Part shown: positions 1 through 7,123 of the stretch, piece after piece
Position numbering within the stretch: the stretch's first letter is position 1
Layout of the letters: the number at the start of each line of letters is the position of its first letter
NCBI RefSeq assembly: GCF_036688685.1
Contig: NZ_JAQQPS010000014.1
Location: 107,680-171,679 of the forward strand
Reading direction: 5' to 3'
DNA from: JALYUM01 sp036688685
GTDB lineage: Bacteria; Pseudomonadota; Gammaproteobacteria; Burkholderiales; Burkholderiaceae_D
DNA: 64,000 nt
Notes under the pieces: model-generated
Database searches by the model: none
The model's input: only the letters and a program-made list of their open reading frames with translations
What the model was told of the DNA's origin: nothing
Position numbers and translations under genes: made by a program

Positions 1-421
1 CGGCGACGCTGATCTCCGGGTCCAGCCCGCTGGCCGAGGCCGTCACCAGGTCGACCGGAATCGGCGTGGTATTCGATGGGTCGGCCGCTTTGAGCGCATC
101 GACGCGACCCTTGACCGCGTCGACCAGGGCCGGGTTTGTCGGGCCCTGGTTGGCGCCGCTCGAACCGGCCGCATTGTTCGGCATCGGGCCGGTGGCCGAT
201 GGACGGCCCCAGAAGTATTGCGGCGACGAGAACGACTGGCCAATCAGGCGCGAGCCGATCGCCTTGCCGTCACGTTCGACGATGCTGCCGCCGGCCTGGG
301 ATGGAAAAGCTACGCCGCCGATGCCAGTGACGGCGAGCGGATAGAGCACGCCGCACAGCAGGGTCAGGGCGCCGAACAGGACGATGGCGGGACGCGTTGT
401 GGAAAATAAGGTGGAGAGCAT
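1..421 (-). CDS. kdpC: KdpC, potassium-transporting ATPase subunit C (partial, C-terminus off window)
   Basis: Third structural subunit of the high-affinity KdpFABC potassium pump of the inner membrane; KdpC holds KdpA and KdpB together. The visible 140 residues begin MLSTLFSTTRP, contain one N-terminal membrane segment (about residues 11-33) and the family signatures GSxLIGQSF, YFWGRPSAT and a Gly/Ala/Asn-rich loop. The reading frame runs off position 1, so roughly the last quarter of a normal 190-residue KdpC is missing. It starts 10 bases after the kdpB stop, so it is the last pump gene seen here. The sensor genes kdpD/kdpE would be expected further left, outside the window. Confidence 0.93.
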   Translation of the reverse strand, partial: MLSTLFSTTRPAIVLFGALTLLCGVLYPLAVTGIGGVAFPSQAGGSIVERDGKAIGSRLIGQSFSSPQYFWGRPSATGPMPNNAAGSSGANQGPTNPALVDAVKGRVDALKAADPSNTTPIPVDLVTASASGLDPEISVA

Positions 422-431
422 GATGGTTCCT

Positions 432-2513
432 TTATGCGAGGTTCAGGAGCGACAGCAGCATGTCGATCAGCTTGATGCCGATGAACGGCAAAATGATGCC
501 GCCGACACCGTAGACCAGCAGGTTACGGCGCAGCAGTGCGGCGGCGCCAATCGCGCGGTACTGCACGCCCTTGAGTGCCAGCGGAATGAGCACGACGATG
601 ATCAAGGCATTGAAAATCACGGCCGACATGATTGCCGACGACGCGCTGGTCAACTGCATGATGTCGAGCGCCTTCAGTTGCGGGTAGGTGCCGACAAACG
701 CCGCCGGGATGATGGCGAAGTATTTCGCGATGTCGTTCGAGATTGAGAAGGTCGTCAGCGAGCCGCGCGTCATCAGCATCTGCTTGCCGATTTCGACGAT
801 CTCCAGCAGCTTGGTTGGATTCGAATCCAGGTCGACCATATTGCCCGCTTCCTTGGCAGCCTGGGTGCCCGAATTCATCGCCACCGCCACGTCGGCCTGG
901 GCCAGCGCCGGTGCGTCGTTGGTGCCGTCGCCCGTCATCGCCACCAGGCGCCCCTCGGCCTGGTAACCGCGGATGAGTTTAAGTTTGTCTTCCGGGGTGG
1001 CTTCGGCGAAGAAGTCGTCCACGCCCGCTTCGGCGGCAATCGCGGCCGCCGTCACCTTGTTGTCGCCGGTGATCATGACGGTCTTGATGCCCATGCGACG
1101 CAGCTCCGCAAAACGCTCCTTGATGCCGCCCTTGACGATGTCCTTCAGCTCCACCACACCCATCACCTTGCCGCCATCGGCGACCACCAGCGGCGTGCTG
1201 CCGCGGCGCGAGACATCGTCCACGGCGCGGGCCACGTCGGCCGGGTACGGCATGCCCATTGCTTCGACATGGCGTTTCACGGCGTCGGCCGCGCCCTTGC
1301 GCACCGAACGCTGATGCATGTCGGCGCCGCTCATGCGGGTATTCGCCGAAAACGGGATGAACACCGCGTTCAGGGATGCCATTTCGCGTTCACGAATATT
1401 AAAACGCTGTTTGGCCAGCACCACGATCGAGCGGCCTTCCGGCGTTTCATCGGCCAGCGAGGCCAGTTGCGCCACGTCGGCCAGCTGTTCTTCGGTCACG
1501 CCCTGGGCCGGAATGAAGGCGGAGGCCTGGCGATTACCCAAGGTGATGGTGCCGGTTTTATCGAGCAGCAGCACGTCGACGTCGCCGGCCGCTTCCACGG
1601 CGCGACCGGAGGTGGCGATCACATTGGCCTGCATCATGCGGCTCATGCCGGCCACGCCGATGGCCGACAGCAGGCCGCCGATGGTGGTCGGGATCAGGCA
1701 CACCAGCAGCGCGATCAGCACCGTGATGGAGACCGGGACGCCCGATTTAGCGGCGTCCACGGCGAACAGCGAGAACGGCAGCAGCGTGACGGTGACGATC
1801 AGGAAGATGATCGTCAATGCGACCAGCAGGATCGTCAACGCGATCTCGTTCGGCGTCTTCTGGCGCTTGGCGCCTTCGACCATGGCGATCATGCGGTCGA
1901 GGAAGGTCTCGCCGGGGTTCACGGACACCCGCACGACCAGCCAGTCGGACAGCACGCGGGTGCCGCCGGTGACGGCACTGAAATCGCCGCCAGACTCGCG
2001 GATCACGGGCGCCGATTCGCCGGTGATGGCGCTCTCGTCGACCGAGGCCACGCCTTCGATGACTTCGCCGTCGATGGCAATCACGTCGCCCGCTTCGACC
2101 AGGATGATGTTCCCTTTGCGCAGGTCGTTGGCGGTGATCGGCAGCCAGGTGGTGCCGTATTTCGGTTCGCTGAGCTTCTTGGCCATCGAGGCCTGCTTCA
2201 GGTTGCGCAAGGAGGCGGCCTGCGCCTTGCTGCGGCCCTCGGCCAGCGCTTCGGCGAAGTTCGCAAACAGCACCGTGAACCAGAGCCAGACGCTGATCGC
2301 GCCGATGAAGCCGGCACTCGCTTCACCCTGGCCGAACAGTGACTGGACGAACAGCAGCGTGGTGATGATGCTGCCAATGAAAACGACGAACATGACCGGG
2401 CTGCGCAACTGGGTGCGCGGGCTCAGTTTCTTGAATGCGTCGAGGACGGCGGGGCCAAGCAACGCTGAATCGAACAGCGTCAGGCCTTTGCGTGACGTGG
2501 ATACTTGCGACAT
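432..2513 (-). CDS. kdpB: KdpB, potassium-transporting P-type ATPase catalytic subunit
   Basis: Catalytic subunit of the KdpFABC pump, a P-type ATPase that energises K+ uptake through KdpA. The 693-residue protein shows the full P-type set: the TGES actuator loop near residues 164-167, the phosphorylation motif DKTGT at 318-322 (Asp318 is the phosphate acceptor), KGAA in the nucleotide domain near 407, and TGDGTND at 527-533. Membrane helices lie near 40-60, 68-90, 225-275 and in the C-terminal quarter. The length matches family members (about 680-690). The gene follows kdpA after 13 bases and precedes kdpC by 10, consistent with one transcript. No key residue is missing. Confidence 0.97.
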   Translation of the reverse strand: MSQVSTSRKGLTLFDSALLGPAVLDAFKKLSPRTQLRSPVMFVVFIGSIITTLLFVQSLFGQGEASAGFIGAISVWLWFTVLFANFAEALAEGRSKAQAASLRNLKQASMAKKLSEPKYGTTWLPITANDLRKGNIILVEAGDVIAIDGEVIEGVASVDESAITGESAPVIRESGGDFSAVTGGTRVLSDWLVVRVSVNPGETFLDRMIAMVEGAKRQKTPNEIALTILLVALTIIFLIVTVTLLPFSLFAVDAAKSGVPVSITVLIALLVCLIPTTIGGLLSAIGVAGMSRMMQANVIATSGRAVEAAGDVDVLLLDKTGTITLGNRQASAFIPAQGVTEEQLADVAQLASLADETPEGRSIVVLAKQRFNIREREMASLNAVFIPFSANTRMSGADMHQRSVRKGAADAVKRHVEAMGMPYPADVARAVDDVSRRGSTPLVVADGGKVMGVVELKDIVKGGIKERFAELRRMGIKTVMITGDNKVTAAAIAAEAGVDDFFAEATPEDKLKLIRGYQAEGRLVAMTGDGTNDAPALAQADVAVAMNSGTQAAKEAGNMVDLDSNPTKLLEIVEIGKQMLMTRGSLTTFSISNDIAKYFAIIPAAFVGTYPQLKALDIMQLTSASSAIMSAVIFNALIIVVLIPLALKGVQYRAIGAAALLRRNLLVYGVGGIILPFIGIKLIDMLLSLLNLA

Positions 2514-2526
2514 CTGGTACTCCTAT

Positions 2527-4332
2527 TTATTTTGCAAACAACTGCAAGTGTTCGATGACGGGACCGAGCGCCAGCGCCGGGACATAGTTCAGGACACCGA
2601 CCAGCACCACCACGCCGATCAGCAGACCGATGAACATCGGGCCGTGGGTCGGCATGGTGCCGGCGTTGGCCGTCAATCTCTGCTTGCCTGCCAGGGACCC
2701 TGCAATGGCGAGAATCGGCACGATCATCGCGAAGCGGCCGAACCACATGGCCAGAGCCAGCATGCTGTTGTAGAACGGTGTGTTGGCGGACAGGCCGGCA
2801 AACGCGCTGCCGTTGTTGTTGGCGGCCGAACTGAAGGCGTACAGGACCTCCGAGAAGCCGTGCGCACCCGGATTGGCCATACCGGCGCGGCCAGCATCGA
2901 GCATGACCGCAATCGCCGTGCCGGCCAACACCAGCGTTGGCGTGACCAGGATGGCGATCGCCGTCATCTTCATTTCGTAGGCCTGGATTTTCTTGCCCAG
3001 GTATTCCGGCGTGCGGCCGATCATCAGGCCGGCGATGAACACCGCCATGATCGCGAAAATCAGCATGCCGTACAGGCCCGAGCCAACCCCACCAAAGATC
3101 ACTTCACCGAACTGGATCAGCAGCATCGGCACCATGCCGCCGAGTGGCATGAACGAGTCGTGCATGGCATTCACGGCGCCGCACGAGGCAGCCGTGGTGA
3201 CCGCGGCGAACAGGGCGGAGGCGCTGATACCGAAGCGGGTTTCCTTGCCCTCCATATTGCCGCCGGCCTGCGTCAGGCTGGCCAGCTGGTCGATGCCCAT
3301 GGCTTGCAGGGCAGGGTGGGCTTGCTGTTCGGCGCCCAGTACCACGGCGGTAGCGACCACAAAAATCAGCGTCATGGCCGCCAGTACCGCCCAGCCTTGC
3401 CGGATGTCGCCCACCATGCGTCCGAAGGCGAAGCACAGGCCGGCGGGAATGAGGAAGATCGCCAGCATCTCGACGAAATTCGACAGCGCGGTGGGGTTTT
3501 CATACGGGTGCGCCGAGTTGGCGTTGAAGAAGCCGCCGCCGTTCGTGCCGAGCATCTTGATCGCTTCCTGCGAGGCGACCGGGCCCATTGCGATGGTCTG
3601 CGTGGTGGCCGTCAGGGTTTCGGTCACTGGCTGGCCTTTGGCGTCGACCATCGGCTGATCCTGCGCGTCTTTTTTCGGCTGCGAGTACGTCACCGGGTCG
3701 AGCAGGGTCACCTCTTTATAGGCAGAGAAATTCTGGATCACGCCCTGGCCCGTCAGGAGCACGGCGATGATGAGCGACAGCGGCAACAGCACGTACAAGG
3801 TCGACCGGGTGATGTCGGCCCAGAAGTTGCCGATCGATTTGACCGAGCGCGCACTGAAGCCGCGCACCAGTGCGAAGGCCACGGCCATGCCAGTGGCGGC
3901 CGAGAAGAAGTTCTGGCCGGTCAGCGCCACCATCTGGGTCAGGTAGCTCATGGTCTGCTCGCCGCTGTAGCCCTGCCAGTTGGTGTTGGCGACGAAACTG
4001 ACGGCGGTATTGAACGACGAGTCGGGGCTGACATTGCCCAGACCCTGTGGATTGAGCGGCAACCACAGCTGCACGCGCTGCACGCCGTAGACGAACAGGG
4101 CGCCCACGGCGTTGAACACGATCAGCGCCAGTGCATACGATTTCCAGTCCTGGCCGCTGTCGGCTTTGACGCCGGCGAGGCGGTACAGGACGTTTTCCAC
4201 TTTACCGAGCCAGCCGAGGCCAGGGACAGCAGTGCCGTTACCGACACGGGTCAGCAGGATGCCGAGCGGGTAGCTCAGTGCCAGCAGCACCACCAGGAAC
4301 ACCGCCAGCAAGACAAAAGATTGCGTCGTCAT
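2527..4332 (-). CDS. kdpA: KdpA, potassium-binding and channel subunit
   Basis: Channel-like subunit that selects and translocates K+ in the KdpFABC complex. The 601-residue protein starts MTTQSFVLLAVFLVVLL and is strongly hydrophobic throughout. The selectivity-loop regions typical of the family are recognisable, for example NTNWQGYSGE, GTNGGGFFNANSAHP and the later AANNNGSAFAG segment. An upstream in-frame extension exists to 4506, but it reads through kdpF in another frame and has no membrane character. The chosen ATG overlaps the kdpF stop by one base (TAATG), the usual translational coupling. The length is at the long end of the family (about 560-600). Confidence 0.97.
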   Translation of the reverse strand: MTTQSFVLLAVFLVVLLALSYPLGILLTRVGNGTAVPGLGWLGKVENVLYRLAGVKADSGQDWKSYALALIVFNAVGALFVYGVQRVQLWLPLNPQGLGNVSPDSSFNTAVSFVANTNWQGYSGEQTMSYLTQMVALTGQNFFSAATGMAVAFALVRGFSARSVKSIGNFWADITRSTLYVLLPLSLIIAVLLTGQGVIQNFSAYKEVTLLDPVTYSQPKKDAQDQPMVDAKGQPVTETLTATTQTIAMGPVASQEAIKMLGTNGGGFFNANSAHPYENPTALSNFVEMLAIFLIPAGLCFAFGRMVGDIRQGWAVLAAMTLIFVVATAVVLGAEQQAHPALQAMGIDQLASLTQAGGNMEGKETRFGISASALFAAVTTAASCGAVNAMHDSFMPLGGMVPMLLIQFGEVIFGGVGSGLYGMLIFAIMAVFIAGLMIGRTPEYLGKKIQAYEMKMTAIAILVTPTLVLAGTAIAVMLDAGRAGMANPGAHGFSEVLYAFSSAANNNGSAFAGLSANTPFYNSMLALAMWFGRFAMIVPILAIAGSLAGKQRLTANAGTMPTHGPMFIGLLIGVVVLVGVLNYVPALALGPVIEHLQLFAK

Positions 4333-4421
4333 TACAGGTTCTCCGCTTTCAACAGGGCGATGATCAGGTAGACCAGCAGGCCGGTTGCGGCGACAGCGCC
4401 GATCACATAAAAGAGGTTCAT
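4332..4421 (-). CDS. kdpF: KdpF, small stabilising subunit of the Kdp pump
   Basis: A 29-residue single-helix peptide, MNLFYVIGAVAATGLLVYL followed by IIALLKAENL, which has the size, position and sequence style of KdpF (hydrophobic helix, short charged tail). KdpF is known to stabilise the KdpABC complex in the membrane. The stop codon overlaps the kdpA start by one base and its start overlaps the stop of a further small gene upstream (ATGA), so three genes are chained by overlapping stop/start codons. Confidence 0.88.
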   Translation of the reverse strand: MNLFYVIGAVAATGLLVYLIIALLKAENL

Positions 4422-4513
4422 GGCTTGGCGCCTCCCAGGACAGCGCAGCCGTACGCAAATGCGCAGGTAATCGCTGCAAAGGCGACGATCGCCCCGATAA
4501 ATACAATGTCCAT
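4418..4513 (-). CDS. 31-residue membrane peptide at the head of the kdp operon
   Basis: A short open frame encoding MDIVFIGAIVAFAAITCAF followed by AYGCAVLGGAKP. It is one predicted membrane helix with two cysteines and a short tail. Its TGA stop overlaps the kdpF ATG (ATGA), the same coupling seen between kdpF and kdpA, and it is the first frame after the shared promoter-like element at 4551-4620. Overlap, hydrophobicity and position support a real gene. Its role is unknown; an additional small subunit or assembly peptide of the pump is an inference. The alternative is a non-coding leader that happens to be open. Confidence 0.6.
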   Translation of the reverse strand: MDIVFIGAIVAFAAITCAFAYGCAVLGGAKP

Positions 4514-4550
4514 TCACACCCTCACTCAGGTTTGTTTTAGTAAGGGAGAA

Positions 4551-4620
4551 GGTTAGCGGGAAGGGTCTAAAAACTTTGTAAAGACTTGGGGGTGGGGCGT
4601 AAACGCCGTGTAAAGATTGC
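4551..4620 (-). promoter_or_regulatory. kdp promoter/regulator element, copy A
   Basis: Region 38 bases upstream of the first kdp frame. Read on the minus strand it carries TTTACACGGCGTTTACG (two TTTAC half-sites 11 bases apart, the spacing used by OmpR-family regulators such as KdpE), then TCTTTACAAAG, then GCTAACCT near the gene. The whole 70-base block aligns without gaps to 5801-5870 (about 51 of 70 identical, in three conserved blocks). Assigning KdpE as the binder is an inference from context. Confidence 0.6.
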
Positions 4621-4691
4621 TGCTTACGGTGCGCGAACAACGCAAAATGGCAGCCACATGGGCTGCCATTCGGTACTGCGCCAATCGAAGT

Positions 4692-5441
4692 TTAGAAGGT
4701 TTTGCTGATGGTGAGCAGCAGCGCCGTCTTGCCAAGGAATTTGCCGTTGGCCGGCGAGGCATACGCGCTTTTCCCCGCGTTGGTGCCAATCACCGCCAAT
4801 GCGCCGGTGACGACGCCGAAGTCCTTCGTCGCGCCCAGTTTCCAGTCGGTGTAACTGGCCGCCGAGTTGTGTTCGACTTTCTGGTGGCCGGCGTGCAAAT
4901 TGGCGGTAAAGCCATTGCCGACATCGATATTCGCGCCGATATCCAGGTAGCCGCTGTTCTTGCTGTCGACAAAACCAAACAGGTTCGTCAGCGCATGCGA
5001 ATACTTGATGTACGTGGGACCATAGCCCAGCTGACCATACACTTCGGTCGTGTTGGCGCTGACAAAACCCGGCACGCCGGACAAGCCGTTCGACGGATAC
5101 ACATACGTCAGTACACCAACGTCATACGTGACATCCTTGGTCAGTTCGCCGCGCTTGCCGGCGTAGATATCGAGCTCGACGTCGCCGCCGCCGCCCGCGT
5201 CCTTGGTCCACTTGATGGTGGAGAGCCAGGTGCCGACGTAAAAGCCGGTAGGGTTGTTGATGTAGTCGGCGCCGCCCTGCACGGCCGGCTGCAGGCGCGT
5301 TTGCGAGATGCCGCGATAACGGTAGTCGGACGTGACGGCAGCGTTGAAGCTCACTTCATTATCCGGTTTGGCTTCTTCGGCGTGGGCGAAACCGCTTGCA
5401 AACAAGGTGGCGAGGGCGCTCGCCAACATTAATTTTTTCAT
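4692..5441 (-). CDS. TorF-family putative outer-membrane porin
   Basis: A 249-residue secreted protein with a clear signal peptide (MKKLMLASALATLFASG, cleavage after AHA) followed by a beta-rich body of the Gcw_chp/TorF type: VSFNAAVTSDYRYRGISQT near the mature N-terminus, repeated amphipathic strands such as YDVGVLTYVYP, and a C-terminal aromatic residue (TISKTF), typical of outer-membrane barrels. An in-frame start five codons earlier (5456) has no better ribosome site and would put charged residues before the signal, so ATG 5441 is preferred. It lies 34 bases after the stop of the 96-residue gene upstream and probably shares its transcript. Substrate unknown. Confidence 0.8.
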   Translation of the reverse strand: MKKLMLASALATLFASGFAHAEEAKPDNEVSFNAAVTSDYRYRGISQTRLQPAVQGGADYINNPTGFYVGTWLSTIKWTKDAGGGGDVELDIYAGKRGELTKDVTYDVGVLTYVYPSNGLSGVPGFVSANTTEVYGQLGYGPTYIKYSHALTNLFGFVDSKNSGYLDIGANIDVGNGFTANLHAGHQKVEHNSAASYTDWKLGATKDFGVVTGALAVIGTNAGKSAYASPANGKFLGKTALLLTISKTF

Positions 5442-5475
5442 TGATGCGTCTTTCATTACGTGGGTAAAAATTCTT

Positions 5476-5766
5476 TTATTGGATTGCCTGGTTTTTCATG
5501 CGGCCAAATTCAGCCGCAGGCAGGCTGCGCAGGATCAGGTCCATCACCGGCATGGCCATCGCAGGGCTGATGCACAGCCAGACCCTGGTCTTGCGGGTGT
5601 CGGCGCAGACGGCCACCCGCATGAATTCCATGGCCTCGCCACAGAAACGCATCACCAGCTGGCGCAATGCGGTAATGGTGGTCGTGTCGACCGTCAGCAG
5701 CATCACGCAATGGGGCTGCGGCGATGCGGCGGAACGGCGTATGGCGATGGACTGGCTGGTTTGCAT
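5476..5766 (-). CDS. 96-residue protein of unknown function, possible ACT-like fold, behind a kdp-type promoter
   Basis: I do not recognise a family. The sequence suggests a compact beta-alpha-beta-beta-alpha order (strand CVMLLTV, helix TALRQLVMRF, strands MRVAVCAD and RVWLCIS, helix PAMAMPVMDLILRSL), similar to small ferredoxin-like regulatory domains such as ACT; this is only a pattern reading. It has no signal peptide. Its promoter region (5801-5870) is a copy of the kdp promoter with preserved spacing, and it lies directly upstream of the porin gene. A cytoplasmic regulator or sensor in the potassium response is a reasonable but untested guess. Confidence 0.6.
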   Translation of the reverse strand: MQTSQSIAIRRSAASPQPHCVMLLTVDTTTITALRQLVMRFCGEAMEFMRVAVCADTRKTRVWLCISPAMAMPVMDLILRSLPAAEFGRMKNQAIQ

Positions 5767-5800
5767 GTTGACCCCTGAAGGTATCGATGAAAGGCAATCA

Positions 5801-5870
5801 GGTTAGCGAGAAAGGTATAAAAAATTTCTAAAAAGGTGAACGGGAACCATAAACGCCGTGTATAAAGTGC
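5801..5870 (-). promoter_or_regulatory. kdp-type promoter element, copy B
   Basis: Ungapped counterpart of 4551-4620, exactly 1250 bases away. On the minus strand it reads TATACACGGCGTTTATG, then a T-rich centre, then CGCTAACCT 35 bases from the start codon of the 96-residue gene. The conserved blocks are GGTTAGCG.G, an A/T-rich block, and AAACGCCGTGTA (plus-strand reading). Spacing between blocks and to the start codon is kept, which argues for shared regulation rather than chance. Confidence 0.6.
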
Positions 5871-5909
5871 GCCGATTTTTACGTCTCGTTTACGCATCCA
5901 CCCGCGTTC

Positions 5910-5938
5910 TTGACAAAGTTTTTACGCCTGCCTCTGTA
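5910..5938 (+). promoter_or_regulatory. Candidate sigma-70 promoter for the GNAT/peptidase gene
   Basis: A perfect -35 hexamer TTGACA (5910-5915) is followed after 17 bases by a weak -10 (TCTGTA). It is about 45 bases upstream of the ATG at 5980. The weak -10 limits confidence. Confidence 0.3.
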
Positions 5939-5979
5939 CGATTGCCGCAGCGATCAAGCCAGCAATATGGGAACCACAG

Positions 5980-7110
5980 ATGCACGCTGCCACGCCGCAG
6001 ACACTCAATATTCGGGAAGCAACCCCGGACGATATCGCCGCCCTGATGCAGATCGAGGAGCGTAGCTTCAGCTCCGACCGCCTCAGCCGCCGCAGCTTCC
6101 GCCATCTGCTCACCGAGGGCAATTCGGTCACGCTGGTCGACCAGCTTGGGACCGCCGTGCGCGGCTACATCACCCTGCTGTTTCGCGATGACGTCTCGCT
6201 GGCCCGCATCTATTCGATTGCCACTGCGCCCGATTATCTGGGCCAGGGCGTGGCGGCAGGCTTGCTGGACGCGGCCGAACAATGTGCGCTGGCCCACAAC
6301 TGCATGGCCATGCGCCTGGAAATCCGCAAGGACAATGCGCCGTCCCAGCGCCTGTTCCTGCGCCACGGTTACGCACTGTTCGGCACGCACGACGGCTATT
6401 ACGAAGACGGCATGGATGCGCTGCGGTTCGAAAAATCGCTGGCCGCGCACCTGCGCCCGGAATTGGCGCGCACCACCTATTATCGGCAAACGCTCGGTTT
6501 TACCTGCGGCGCGTCGTGCCTGATGATGGCCATGAAAGCCTTCGACCGCTCGCTGGTGCTGGACCGCACGCTGGAACTGCAGATCTGGCGCGAAGCGACC
6601 ACGATCTACATGACGGCGGGGCACGGCGGCTGCGGCCCATACGGGCTGGCGCTGGCCGCGCACCGGCGCGGCTTCGCCACCGAGATTTATGTCAATGGCG
6701 ACGGCGTGCTGTTTCGCGAATCGGTGCGCAGCGAAGAAAAGCGCGAGGTGATTACGCTGGTCCATGACGACTTCGTGCGCCAGGTGCATGCCAGCGGTAT
6801 TGCCGTGCACCACCGCGTGGCCGGCACGGCGGAGCTGACGCGCTGCTTTGCCAACGGCGGCATTCCGCTGGTGCTCATTTCTACCTGGCGCCTCACGCGC
6901 GAGCGCGCGCCGCACTGGGTCGTCGTCACCGGCAGCGACGAGCGCTACTTTTTTATCCAGGATCCGGACAATGCCAGCGCCCGTCCACCCGAACAGCGCA
7001 TCAATATGGCCATCATCAAAAAAGACTTCGAGCGCATGGCGCGCTACGGCCGCAACGCCACCAAGGCGGTGGTGGTGGTCTATCCCCGTGTGCCAGCTCC
7101 TTCTATCTGA
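5980..7110 (+). CDS. GNAT acetyltransferase fused to a C39/papain-like peptidase domain
   Basis: A 376-residue two-domain protein. Residues about 8-155 form a GNAT (RimI-like) domain with an acetyl-CoA loop at YLGQGVAAGLL and the strand IYSIATAP before it. Residues about 160-370 look like a C39-type thiol peptidase: YRQTLGFTCGASCLMMA gives the Gln/Cys helix (catalytic Cys in TCGASC), and APHWVVVTG followed by FIQDPD gives the His and Asp. It is followed after 13 bases by a RimK-type ATP-grasp gene. This pairing with N-terminally extended RimK proteins has been predicted by comparative genomics to be a peptide synthesis or modification system; the substrate is not known. No signal peptide, so it probably acts in the cytoplasm. 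Confidence 0.85.
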   Translation: MHAATPQTLNIREATPDDIAALMQIEERSFSSDRLSRRSFRHLLTEGNSVTLVDQLGTAVRGYITLLFRDDVSLARIYSIATAPDYLGQGVAAGLLDAAEQCALAHNCMAMRLEIRKDNAPSQRLFLRHGYALFGTHDGYYEDGMDALRFEKSLAAHLRPELARTTYYRQTLGFTCGASCLMMAMKAFDRSLVLDRTLELQIWREATTIYMTAGHGGCGPYGLALAAHRRGFATEIYVNGDGVLFRESVRSEEKREVITLVHDDFVRQVHASGIAVHHRVAGTAELTRCFANGGIPLVLISTWRLTRERAPHWVVVTGSDERYFFIQDPDNASARPPEQRINMAIIKKDFERMARYGRNATKAVVVVYPRVPAPSI

Positions 7111-7123
7111 ATCCAAAAAAATT

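Noticed and set aside
1318..4371. A 1017-codon open frame opposite kdpB and kdpA
   Set aside because: It is antisense to two clear pump genes, rich in His/Gln/Arg with no recognisable domain; such long antisense frames are a by-product of high-GC codon use.
5767..5979. Precursor peptide gene for the GNAT-peptidase/RimK cluster
   Set aside because: I looked for a short coding frame with a ribosome site in this gap and found none that was convincing; the gap is filled by two divergent promoter regions.
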